From: RGIG3002 sp045546775 | GTDB taxonomy: Bacteria > Bacillota > Clostridia > Lachnospirales > Lachnospiraceae | Direction of reading: 5' to 3' | DNA: 57,093 bases | NCBI GenBank assembly: GCA_045546775.1 | Contig: JAZQDM010000097.1 | Span: 1-57,093 of the forward strand | Part shown: piece after piece, positions 1-8,261 of the stretch | Numbering within the stretch: the stretch's first letter is position 1 | How the letters are laid out: each line of letters opens with the position of its first letter | Notes under the pieces: generated by a model | What the model saw: the letters and a program-made list of their open reading frames with translations, nothing else | Told to the model about the DNA's origin: nothing | Database searches by the model: none | Position numbers and translations under genes: made by a program

Positions 1-31
1 ACCCAACTCCTTGGCTCACAGAACGACATGG

Positions 32-1198
32 CTACGATCCGACTTCGCCTGTCGTCGGTGTTTGTGAACCGTCGCCTGTTGTTGGTGTTGTCGGTGTTTG
101 TGAACCGTCGCCTGTTGTTGGTGTCTGCGTACCGTCGCCCGTTGTAGGTGTCTGCGTACCGTCGCCTGTGGTAGGTGTCTGTGTACCATCACCTGTGGTA
201 GGTGTCTGCGTACCGTCGCCTGTCGTCGGTGTTTGTGAACCGTCGCCTGTGGTTGGTGTCTGTGTGCCGTCGCCTGTTGTCGGTGTATCGGTCGTTGTAC
301 CGTCGCCTGTTGCCGGTGTATCGGTCGTTGTTGTATCTCCGTCTTCGGTTGTATCACCATCGTTTTCTGTGGAAGAATTCTCGTTTCTGTTTTGCATCAT
401 CATCGGTGCCGCATCTTCTTCAGAAGTAATGCTTGCCTGATACTCCATCAACGTCATATATGGTGTGTAAGTTACAATGGAACCGTTTGTCGTTCTTGTA
501 TAAATCATAGTATCCATAGACAGCTGTTGCAATTCATCGTCTGTCATGTGATACAAATCCCAATATTTTTCTACGCTATAATAGTTTTTGCCATTTGTTT
601 CATCTACAACAGCTACTGCACCTGCCGTCGTAAAGTCAACCTGATATGCGCCTCCAAAAACGGGCTCATCACCGGTTGTATAGGTAGGGTCAAAAATACC
701 GGTTTGTTTTAATCCGGGCGCAGTAATGGTTTCATAACCTTCTGCCTCCACCAGACTTTCTTCATATGGATCAGCGTAAGCGATTACCGGATATGCTCCT
801 GTAATACCTTCATCCAAATAATAAGCTTCCAACGCATCTTTTTTATCTTCAATAAACTGTGCACGGTCTGCCGGATCTTCTATCTCGATCAACTGCTCCT
901 GCCAGCTTATCCAGCGATTTTCAGTATCACTCCATTCCGAAAGGACAGGTTCGTAGCCACCTACAAGATATCCGATTTCTGCCGCATCTCTATCCGGCAC
1001 GATTTCCAAAATCTTGTACGGTTCACCGCTCTCGGCTACCTCTGATTTAATTTGCTCAATACCAAGAAAAGTCTCTGCCGCTTCCGACTCCAATGTCTTA
1101 TTTGCAATCGTTGTCACAACAACAGCAGTAGCAATGACGCCTGCCCCCGTTGCCGCCACAAAACGCTTCCATCGACTTTGTTTTGTATTTTTTCTCAT
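32..1198 (-). CDS. Secreted repeat-tailed protein, DUF5057-like N-terminus, probably truncated
   Basis: The protein (388 aa) begins with a basic N-terminus and a hydrophobic signal/anchor segment (about residues 10-32). A region with the phrase YKILEIVPDRDAAEIGYLVGGYEP follows in pieces typical of large clostridial secreted proteins annotated DUF5057 (family assignment from memory). The C-terminal ~100 residues are Thr/Pro/Gly/Asp repeats. The start at 1198 is chosen because AGGAAAAGC precedes that ATG; an ATG at 1210 is also possible. It is the last gene of the type IV pilus operon in this window, 103 nt downstream of a large minor pilin, so it may be a pilus-tip or surface adhesin. The reading frame leaves the repeat register in its last five residues and stops at 32-34. 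Relatives are usually much longer, so a slipped repeat, an assembly collapse or a true phase-variable truncation are all possible. Confidence 0.6.
   Translation of the reverse strand: MRKNTKQSRWKRFVAATGAGVIATAVVVTTIANKTLESEAAETFLGIEQIKSEVAESGEPYKILEIVPDRDAAEIGYLVGGYEPVLSEWSDTENRWISWQEQLIEIEDPADRAQFIEDKKDALEAYYLDEGITGAYPVIAYADPYEESLVEAEGYETITAPGLKQTGIFDPTYTTGDEPVFGGAYQVDFTTAGAVAVVDETNGKNYYSVEKYWDLYHMTDDELQQLSMDTMIYTRTTNGSIVTYTPYMTLMEYQASITSEEDAAPMMMQNRNENSSTENDGDTTEDGDTTTTDTPATGDGTTTDTPTTGDGTQTPTTGDGSQTPTTGDGTQTPTTGDGTQTPTTGDGTQTPTTGDGTQTPTTGDGSQTPTTPTTGDGSQTPTTGEVGS
50..310 (-). repeat. 27-bp tandem repeat tract encoding TQTPTTGDG
   Basis: About eight imperfect 27-bp units encode nine-residue repeats of the type TQTPTTGDG or SQTPTTGDG, with one unit shortened to a TPTT junction. 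The units differ mainly at synonymous positions and at the T/S codon, so they are not recent perfect copies. The tract lies in the C-terminal part of the secreted protein and is prone to slippage. It resembles the low-complexity wall-spanning linkers of Gram-positive surface proteins. Confidence 0.85.
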
Positions 1199-1228
1199 GC
1201 TTTTCCTCATTTCTTATACCTTGTCACT

Positions 1229-1291
1229 TACGAAATTTCGTATCTACACTTTGTAAAGTGCTTTTGTATTGGCACCGGATACTCCGGTGCC
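1229..1291 (-). other. Cluster of intercistronic hairpins
   Basis: Between the 659-aa minor pilin and the repeat protein three inverted repeats lie in a row: CGAAATTTCG at 1229-1238, CACTTT-GT-AAAGTG at 1248-1261, and GGCACCGG-ATACT-CCGGTGCC at 1271-1291. None is followed by a U-run on the minus strand, so they look more like mRNA-stability or partial-attenuation structures than a full terminator. Confidence 0.55.
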
Positions 1292-1300
1292 ATGTTTGGT

Positions 1301-3280
1301 TTATTGATATTCAAAATTACAATATGTTGAAACACCTGTTGAATTTCCATCTTGATCAAGCACAGTCACTTTAACAGTCATACTGAGCAATTTGACTTGT
1401 CCTTTGTCACAGCCTGTGACCTCAAAACCTACCGGAATATTATATCTTGTTCCATAAGCCGGATCCGCATCATAACGTTCCCAGTTTGCACTTTGAATTT
1501 CAAATTTCGGTGTTACAACAGCACCTGCCGGTGCATCATACTGTATATCAACCACTTCAAGAAGATATGGTTTATCATTTATGTCTGCATACTGCCATTT
1601 CTTTAAGTAATAAGCGTATACATCCACCTCAACCCACGTTTTGTTGTTATAAATGTTATCTTGTGGGTATACATGATTCTGTCCCTTAATGGAAACAGCC
1701 GGAAGGAAATACAGATATTCATTTCTCCATGTACTTCCGTCTTTCATGATGCCAAATGCAGCTACTTTAATATAAGCACTTCTGTTTGCCGGGAAACCTT
1801 CTTTTATGTTGAAACCAAAACCACCAACATTTTGATCAAGTTTAATTACATCTTCGCCATCATTTAATTTTTTTAATTCTTCCTTTTCTCCCGGAATTTC
1901 GTTTCCATAAATATCACATACATACCAGTCCCATTTCCATTCCGTTGTCTGACTTGTGTCCGGCCAGTCATCTACTTTATGAATATAGATTTCGTTTCCA
2001 TCCATACCTCGAAGGAATTTGGACTGAATTCCCGGTCCATATGTTGTTCTAGCAACTTTTGTCACGCCTGTAGCCGGGTCAGTAACATGAAGTTCAATCG
2101 GAATTAAAACTCCGTTTGTTTCTGCCTGCTTTGTGACTGTAAGTGTAAATGTAGTCTTATTCCAAACCATGGAATTTTTATTTTCCAAGTATTGATGATA
2201 AGTTTCCGGTATTTTCCACTCATACTGGAAGTTTGCTGCTTCACTTGCTGTATAACCTTCTGTTTCTACTTTGGAATCATAATTTGCTGTGAGTTCCATC
2301 ATAGATACCGGAATAATATAAGGTGTGAAATTTCTAGCTAATTCACCCTCTACTGTAACCATTCCTGCCACTTTTGAGCCGTTTGACAATGTAGCTTCGA
2401 TAGATAACATAGAGTTTGACTCATATGTATGTACACTTAAACTACCAACGCCGTCCGCGCCGATTGAAATCGTACTTACCGCATCCTGTGTCAAAATATC
2501 CCAGGAAACTACCTGGCTTGTAATGTTCTGGTGTGAATCTTTTGTAAACACATAAAGACTGTAATCATTGCCACGTTCTACTACTGTGCCAAGACCTATT
2601 GCCTGTAAGCTAATCTCCGAACCGGAAATCCAAAGCTCACCATCTTCCGGATCGACTCTGACATCATCAAACACGGCTTCCGGATCATCGGAAAGCATCA
2701 TACGGTTACGCAATGTAACAATCGGTGTTGATGCATAAGCAGATCTTCCCGAGCTATCTTTACATTCAATTTCAAATTTTACAGAACGCACGAATTCATG
2801 AATGCTTCCATCGTCATCCTGTTCCGAATAAACATCGGACAAATCCGCAACAAAGTTTTCTACGTTATCTGCCAATAACTCTTTGTCATGAATGGGCGAA
2901 CCGGTTTCTGTATATGTATCTGTAGCAGAATCGTACGCTACATCCCATTTGGAATAAGTCAGTTCTTTTTCTGTTTTATCCCACTGAATCATTTCTTTTG
3001 TGTAAGAAACGGTACCACTTTCTTCTGTCGCATTGTACATAATCAAGTCATAGGTAGCTGTTTCATCTTTTGCAGATACACCGCCGTTAACATCAATGAT
3101 CAAATCCTCGATTTGTCCAATTGCTGCTTCTGCCTCTTTTTGTACGTTGGAATCTGCATTACCACGTGCAAACGTGTCACCACTTGTCACCATAAAGGAA
3201 GTGACAACTAAGACAACGACTGCCAAAATTGCAATTGAGATAACCAATTCTACTAACGTAAAACCTTTGTTCTTTCTCAT
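1301..3280 (-). CDS. Large minor pilin with type III prepilin signal (PilW-like position)
   Basis: The 659-residue protein starts MRKNKG-FTLVELVISIAILAV, the classic prepilin leader with cleavage after Gly6, Phe+1, Glu+5 and a 20-residue hydrophobic helix. PilD (10097-10855) should process it. The remainder is a very large extracellular part, rich in beta-forming Thr/Val and aromatic residues with no motif I can name confidently. Ordinary pilins are 130-200 aa, so this is a pilin stem carrying a functional head. It follows a PilX-like gene and a GspH/FimT-like gene in the same operon, matching the minor-pilin tip complex of type IV pili. The ATG has a strong GGAGGAG site directly upstream. 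Confidence 0.85.
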   Translation of the reverse strand: MRKNKGFTLVELVISIAILAVVVLVVTSFMVTSGDTFARGNADSNVQKEAEAAIGQIEDLIIDVNGGVSAKDETATYDLIMYNATEESGTVSYTKEMIQWDKTEKELTYSKWDVAYDSATDTYTETGSPIHDKELLADNVENFVADLSDVYSEQDDDGSIHEFVRSVKFEIECKDSSGRSAYASTPIVTLRNRMMLSDDPEAVFDDVRVDPEDGELWISGSEISLQAIGLGTVVERGNDYSLYVFTKDSHQNITSQVVSWDILTQDAVSTISIGADGVGSLSVHTYESNSMLSIEATLSNGSKVAGMVTVEGELARNFTPYIIPVSMMELTANYDSKVETEGYTASEAANFQYEWKIPETYHQYLENKNSMVWNKTTFTLTVTKQAETNGVLIPIELHVTDPATGVTKVARTTYGPGIQSKFLRGMDGNEIYIHKVDDWPDTSQTTEWKWDWYVCDIYGNEIPGEKEELKKLNDGEDVIKLDQNVGGFGFNIKEGFPANRSAYIKVAAFGIMKDGSTWRNEYLYFLPAVSIKGQNHVYPQDNIYNNKTWVEVDVYAYYLKKWQYADINDKPYLLEVVDIQYDAPAGAVVTPKFEIQSANWERYDADPAYGTRYNIPVGFEVTGCDKGQVKLLSMTVKVTVLDQDGNSTGVSTYCNFEYQ

Positions 3281-3289
3281 ACTCTCCTC

Positions 3290-3826
3290 CTAGTTCATCA
3301 CACGCTCCATCACGTGTTTACCGGTTGCTTTATACAAAGTAAATTTGTATGTTCTACCGCCCTGTTTTACGAAAATCTCGTCGCATGCCACGGTAATACC
3401 GGTACTTGTTTCAAAACTTTTAAATCCCCCACTGACGCGGTCAAATGAAATTTGAATTTTCTCTGACTGTCCCAGCGTGTAAGTGGAGCCGCCGCCTACA
3501 AACTCGAGCGTTACACGGCTACTTCCAATCTTACGTTTTTCTATACTAACCATCGTATTACCAACTACTTTTTCCGGTGCAAAGTACTCTGCATACAAAC
3601 CACCGTCTGCATCGTAGCTGATTTCTACATAGCAATCTGCCTCCGCAGATCTTGTCTGTGCGTAATTCTTTTCTGTTTCCAGCACGGAACTCAAGTTGTT
3701 CGCCACTTCTTTTGCATACTGACCGCTTAATAATGTGAGACCATAAAATGTAATTCCGCTAACCACTGCCAAAATTCCAATAACAATGATTAATTCAACA
3801 AGTGAATATCCTTTATTATCCTTCAT
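3290..3826 (-). CDS. Minor pilin, FimT/GspH-like
   Basis: The 178-aa product begins MKDNKG-YSLVELIIVIGILAV: leader, cleavage Gly, hydrophobic stretch with Glu+5 and one N-terminal helix. A small beta-rich C-terminal domain follows, the size and layout of FimT/GspH-type minor pilins. It lies 9 nt from the next minor pilin gene and 11 nt after the PilX-like gene, so it is co-translated with them. It is probably assembled in the initiating tip complex. The particular class (FimT versus GspI/J) is inferred from size and position only. Confidence 0.85.
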   Translation of the reverse strand: MKDNKGYSLVELIIVIGILAVVSGITFYGLTLLSGQYAKEVANNLSSVLETEKNYAQTRSAEADCYVEISYDADGGLYAEYFAPEKVVGNTMVSIEKRKIGSSRVTLEFVGGGSTYTLGQSEKIQISFDRVSGGFKSFETSTGITVACDEIFVKQGGRTYKFTLYKATGKHVMERVMN

Positions 3827-3837
3827 CCTGTAGTCTC

Positions 3838-6192
3838 CTATTTCTTAGACCAGCGCTCATAAACAATCAACTCAGACATGGCAATTGCATTGTCAGAATC
3901 CGTTGCCAAATCACTATTTACGCTCGTATAGTTTTTACCATCATTAAATACGTTAAATACATAGTATTCTGTGCCGTCACTTGCTTCTTTTTCTGCAAGA
4001 AGAATCTGTGTGAATTCATCAATCGTAAGAGCATCAATAGCGATGTTACCGCCGCTTCCTACAATAATATCTTCCTGTGCAAGAATAAGTCCGTTAAAGC
4101 TTGAGCTTACTCGTACGGTACCGTTACTGATTACCATTTTGATAGAATCCGGTGTGCTGCCGTCAATTGTGTAATCACCTAATGTGAGTACTGCGGTCAT
4201 CGTATCACCGCCTACGTTTGCATCAATCTGTACAGAGTTTGCACCAACGCCACCCAATTCATGAATAACATCTTCCAATTTTTCCTCAGAAATAATGTTA
4301 TTGAATGCGGTACGTGTCAATTCCTGTGATGTAAGCTGTGCAACGTTTTCTACCATTTTTGCACTCAAAGCTCTGTAAATATCACTCTTTGTAACTGCAA
4401 CAACATCCGCTCTTTGTACTTCCGCATAGGTGTCAGTGGCTGAAATAAGGCTTCCGCTTCCGCCACCTTCGTATGTCAACATATTACCGCCGAGATACAA
4501 ATATGCCATAGAGCTTGTGTCGCCCATACTGATTTCATCTACATACAATTTTGCATATTTGTCTACTTGTGACTGGTTTACTCCGTAATAATCTGCAAAA
4601 TAGCTGTTTGCTGCGTTTTCATCTCGGAAACGCATGTAGAAGTATACTAATGTTCCGGCCTGACTGTGTTTGAACACAATTTCCGGTGCGAATCCGGTTA
4701 CAAAACCGGTATCATACATAATTTCTTCCTGATCCATGTAATAATCAAGAGATCTGTTACCTAAAGAAGAAATGGAACGGTTACCGTCTACAAGCAAATA
4801 CTTGGTCGGGTCACTCATCAATTCTTCGTATTCTTCCAATTTAAGCGGGTTGCTTCCGTAAACAGAGTCGCCTACTACACCGGATTCACTGATTTCACAA
4901 CCGATTGCTTCACCCGGAATTAAGTATGCCAACTGGTTACTCTTAATGGCAACTGCTTCCGCTGTCAAAATATCTTTTTCATTTTCCTTTTCGTAATCAT
5001 CGGTTCCTTCCGGATTGCTTTGTGCTCTTTCTTCATCGTATGCGGTTGCAACATAAGCACGACCACTGATGTTCATACTCTCAAGTCCGGAGAAATCCAA
5101 CGCACTGTCACGACCGTTTACAACAATCGCACTACTTGTTTCCGCTCCGGTAACATCGTTACCAAAACCGGAATACTCACCCCGTAAAACCAACTCGCTG
5201 TTAAGACCTTCCAACGTGGTATCGTCCTTGATACTTGTTTTGCCGGAAAGGCTTGCATCGGCGGAATCGAGAATAAGGTTTGCACCCCAAAATTCTATAT
5301 CATCTGTCTTAATTGTCGCCATTTCAACGGTAACATCTTCACGGCTGACAACTACAATCTTATCATCCTCGGATGCGTCGTCCGGTTTCTGGAATGTAAT
5401 AGTACCACCCATGAAAGAAGATTCGCTACCGCGTCCTACTTCCATGCTACCACTGTACACACCACCGCTTACTGTAACGCTGCCGCCGCTTGTTGTACTA
5501 CCGATTTTGAGTGTCTCATCGGCAACAAGACAATAGTCGTGAATAGACGGGAAGGCAGTTTCCTGTGCAAACTGCAAATCCGGAACCGCCATACGGATAT
5601 CGGTACGGATAATGGAAATATATCCTTCTCTGTTTACATAAGAAACTCTCAAATTCTTGATAACAACGCCGTCGTCTCTTTTTACAAGCTGGCATTTGCC
5701 GTTGTCTATATCAGACTCTACAATTGCACCGTAAGTTGCTGTACCATTTTGGAATGCAGCTCTTGTTGCATCGCCGTTACCGCGTGTCTCCGTTGTTACG
5801 TAAGAACGCAATTTAGCCAAATCGCAATACCCCGGATCGGCTGTATCCTCCAAAATATCATACAAATCTTCCAAATATAAATCTGCAAACAACTGTCTTC
5901 TCTGTCCTGAAGAATCGTACAATGCATAATTTACCATAACTTCGTTGTACGCTTCTCCCATGGAATCGGAAACATCAATCTGCAGACCGGCATTGATTTC
6001 ATCCAAAACGGTCTCTGCAGAATAAAAGTTGTTCGCTGCTTTTTTGTTTATCATACGCATCTGGTAGCCGGAATAAGCAACAAACATAAGTACTCCAGCC
6101 AGGATACTGATAAATGTCACGATAATAAGCACCATTCCCAGTGCACTACCGCGGTTATCCCGATACAAATTGTTCTGGTTTTTCTTCCTCAT
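3838..6192 (-). CDS. Giant PilX/GspK-like minor pilin
   Basis: This 784-aa protein starts with a charged leader (RDNRG) and then SALGMVLIIVTFISILAGVL. The hydrophobic helix resembles the PilX N-terminal domain and lacks the usual Glu+5, as is normal for GspK/PilX-class tip pilins. It then has a QMRMINKKAANNFYSAE segment typical of PilX-type stems. The long C-terminal region carries Gly/Ser/Val-rich stretches suggestive of a beta-helix or beta-sandwich head. The gene lies in the minor-pilin block between PilV-like and FimT-like genes. It is four to five times the usual size for a minor pilin, so an adhesive role at the pilus tip is a reasonable inference. Confidence 0.8.
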   Translation of the reverse strand: MRKKNQNNLYRDNRGSALGMVLIIVTFISILAGVLMFVAYSGYQMRMINKKAANNFYSAETVLDEINAGLQIDVSDSMGEAYNEVMVNYALYDSSGQRRQLFADLYLEDLYDILEDTADPGYCDLAKLRSYVTTETRGNGDATRAAFQNGTATYGAIVESDIDNGKCQLVKRDDGVVIKNLRVSYVNREGYISIIRTDIRMAVPDLQFAQETAFPSIHDYCLVADETLKIGSTTSGGSVTVSGGVYSGSMEVGRGSESSFMGGTITFQKPDDASEDDKIVVVSREDVTVEMATIKTDDIEFWGANLILDSADASLSGKTSIKDDTTLEGLNSELVLRGEYSGFGNDVTGAETSSAIVVNGRDSALDFSGLESMNISGRAYVATAYDEERAQSNPEGTDDYEKENEKDILTAEAVAIKSNQLAYLIPGEAIGCEISESGVVGDSVYGSNPLKLEEYEELMSDPTKYLLVDGNRSISSLGNRSLDYYMDQEEIMYDTGFVTGFAPEIVFKHSQAGTLVYFYMRFRDENAANSYFADYYGVNQSQVDKYAKLYVDEISMGDTSSMAYLYLGGNMLTYEGGGSGSLISATDTYAEVQRADVVAVTKSDIYRALSAKMVENVAQLTSQELTRTAFNNIISEEKLEDVIHELGGVGANSVQIDANVGGDTMTAVLTLGDYTIDGSTPDSIKMVISNGTVRVSSSFNGLILAQEDIIVGSGGNIAIDALTIDEFTQILLAEKEASDGTEYYVFNVFNDGKNYTSVNSDLATDSDNAIAMSELIVYERWSKK

Positions 6193-6210
6193 TCTGTAAC
6201 TTCCTTCCGT

Positions 6211-7458
6211 TTATTCCAGTTTAGAACCGGTCATGGATACAACCGGCGAATCTACAAGGGGATCTTTTCCCTCTTCAAAAACTTCTACTTCCATTATGTA
6301 AATACGGTCTTCTGCTTCTTTGGAACCAAGTGGTCTGAGAGAAGCCGCTTCGATAATGTTGTCTCTTCCAACAAGACCGCCTGCACCGCCTACATTTTCA
6401 AATTCCAAATCCACTGCGGAACCAAGGCCACTTTCACCAACACCATCAATCTTTAAGTTGGTCCAATATTTCGCACAAGTTTTTCCTCCGTCCAAACCAT
6501 CTTTGATAATCAGAGTAGGCTTGTAATCGGACGGTGTCTCTTCTACCGCTGTACCCGCTTCGTTCATGATATCCTGTCTTACAACATAGATATTGATCGG
6601 AAGCTCGGCATCGTTTTCTATTACAATAATATCTTCGTTTCCAGATCTCGTCTCATAACGCGGTCCGAAAAACAAATACAAATTTTCCAATTCAATACGG
6701 TTACCGTCTTCGTCGTAGCTTTGCGCATTGTCAAAAATAACCGTTTCTGTTTTGTACACATCGCAACCCGGTGGCATCAAATCCTTATGGCTTGCGTCTA
6801 CTTTGTACTCATAAATAACTCTTACTTTTGTAATCATACCGTCGCCCAAGTCACCTTGTGCAATCTGTACGGTAATCGTTCTCTGTACATCTTCTGCGTA
6901 ATCCACATCACCCAAGTGTACAAACGCAGGGTCGGAATCTTTCCAACCGGCAAAAATCGCCTGCACCTCTTCTTCCAAACCGGCTGTAACTCCGGCTCTT
7001 CGGATGTTTTCCGCATAGGTAGCACTGCTTGCACCGTTGATTTTGTTAATCTGGATTACTTCTGTTGTGTTCTGGTCATAATAACGTCCTGCACTGTCGT
7101 TTCTGTCCGGTGTCAGTGAGACGTACACATCAAATCTTTTTCCATCGCTGGAACCGTCATCACGGATTCCTTTTCTTTCAAAGGTATAACTGCCTTCGCT
7201 CTCATCGCTTGTATAAGTATAAAGCGGTGTGGAACCGTCTTCACCAACCATAGCAATGATATCTTCAATCTTTTCTTTTTCAAAGAGCTCCATCTCGTTT
7301 TGGGCAAGTACGGTCGCTCTCATCTGGATTCTACTCCTTGCATTTACGCGAAAGGAGGTAACAAAGCTGTGAATCATAGGCGTAATAATCAGTGCCAACA
7401 CGGCTATTGCGATAAGCAATTCCACAAGGGAAAAACCTCTATTATCTCTTTTCTTCAT
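6211..7458 (-). CDS. Minor pilin, PilV/GspI-like with large C-terminal domain
   Basis: The 415-aa protein begins MKKRDNRG-FSLVELLIAIAVLAL, a textbook prepilin leader with cleavage after Gly8 and Glu+5. A stem helix follows containing AQNEMELFEKEK, a helix common in PilV-like pilins. The rest is an extracellular domain of unknown fold. It is the first of four consecutive minor pilin genes, 40 nt after pilO, with a GAAAGGAG ribosome site. The gene order PilO, PilV, PilX, FimT, PilW matches monoderm type IV pilus operons. Confidence 0.85.
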   Translation of the reverse strand: MKKRDNRGFSLVELLIAIAVLALIITPMIHSFVTSFRVNARSRIQMRATVLAQNEMELFEKEKIEDIIAMVGEDGSTPLYTYTSDESEGSYTFERKGIRDDGSSDGKRFDVYVSLTPDRNDSAGRYYDQNTTEVIQINKINGASSATYAENIRRAGVTAGLEEEVQAIFAGWKDSDPAFVHLGDVDYAEDVQRTITVQIAQGDLGDGMITKVRVIYEYKVDASHKDLMPPGCDVYKTETVIFDNAQSYDEDGNRIELENLYLFFGPRYETRSGNEDIIVIENDAELPINIYVVRQDIMNEAGTAVEETPSDYKPTLIIKDGLDGGKTCAKYWTNLKIDGVGESGLGSAVDLEFENVGGAGGLVGRDNIIEAASLRPLGSKEAEDRIYIMEVEVFEEGKDPLVDSPVVSMTGSKLE

Positions 7459-7498
7459 GGCTTATGTTTTACTCCTTTCGCCTCAATTAGTTCAAGTT

Positions 7499-8248
7499 TT
7501 ATTCTTCGTCTTCGGATTCTGCGTCAGCTTCTTCGCCCTCTGCGTTCTCGCCTTCCGCATCCTCTTCTGTCATTTCTGTTCTGGCGGAGCCTGTTGCAAC
7601 ACTCCAGAGATTTGTTGTTCCCAGCGGCATTGTCGGGATATCTACTTCTACGTAAGGTACATCAGTTCCTGTCATTGCATAGAAGTCTATTTCCATAGAA
7701 CCTTCCAGGAAACCTTCTTCCTGCACTTGCAATTCTAACGTCTGAATGGATTTTCTGCCCGGCATTGCATAAATATAATCGAGCATATTTTTCAAGCCGT
7801 TTCCGGTTGTCTTGATACCAACTGTTGTTGTCGCCTCCCACAGTTTTGAGCCGTCGTCTTCGAGTGTATAACCGTCGTCTGTCTCTGTGGAGCCTGTGTA
7901 AGCAACTTCTACCGGGGACTCAAAAGCGATTTCCGGAACTTTTGTATCGTTTGTTCCTTTAAGTTCCATGTTGTAAAGATACATAATGATATCTTCCAGA
8001 TAAAGACCTGCCGGGAATTTCCGTGCAATCTCATCGCATTCTGTTTTCATCTTTTCTGTATCAGCAATGTATTCGTCCTTTTTGGCATCCAGCTCTTCCA
8101 AACGGTCAAGCTGTTCTTCCAACGTTTTGTTTTCTTTTGCAATTTCTTTTGCCTTATCTTGATTTTTTGTGAAAACAAACCTCCAAGATGCAAAAGCAAT
8201 AAGAACACCTAATAAACCAAGTAAAATCTGTATGTCTCTCTTTTTCAT
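7499..8248 (-). CDS. pilO: Type IV pilus inner-membrane alignment protein PilO
   Basis: The 249-aa protein has a short cytoplasmic N-terminus, a single transmembrane helix (about residues 8-24), a coiled coil (about 28-75, rich in Lys/Glu/Leu) and a ferredoxin-like region of the kind found in PilO. The C-terminus is a strongly acidic Glu/Asp/Ala tail. PilO pairs with PilN and links the cytoplasmic PilM ring to the pilus fibre. The gene is 13 nt downstream of the pilM-pilN fusion and has an AGGAGG ribosome site. The acidic tail is not part of the conserved family and could sit in the cell wall. Confidence 0.8.
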   Translation of the reverse strand: MKKRDIQILLGLLGVLIAFASWRFVFTKNQDKAKEIAKENKTLEEQLDRLEELDAKKDEYIADTEKMKTECDEIARKFPAGLYLEDIIMYLYNMELKGTNDTKVPEIAFESPVEVAYTGSTETDDGYTLEDDGSKLWEATTTVGIKTTGNGLKNMLDYIYAMPGRKSIQTLELQVQEEGFLEGSMEIDFYAMTGTDVPYVEVDIPTMPLGTTNLWSVATGSARTEMTEEDAEGENAEGEEADAESEDEE

Positions 8249-8261
8249 GTTTTATTTCCTC

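Noticed and set aside
16..360. 114-aa minus-strand reading frame with His/Gln/Ala repeats in the tandem repeat tract
   Set aside because: It is the out-of-frame shadow of the TQTPTTGDG repeats, with no ribosome site. It might be read only if the repeats slip by one base.
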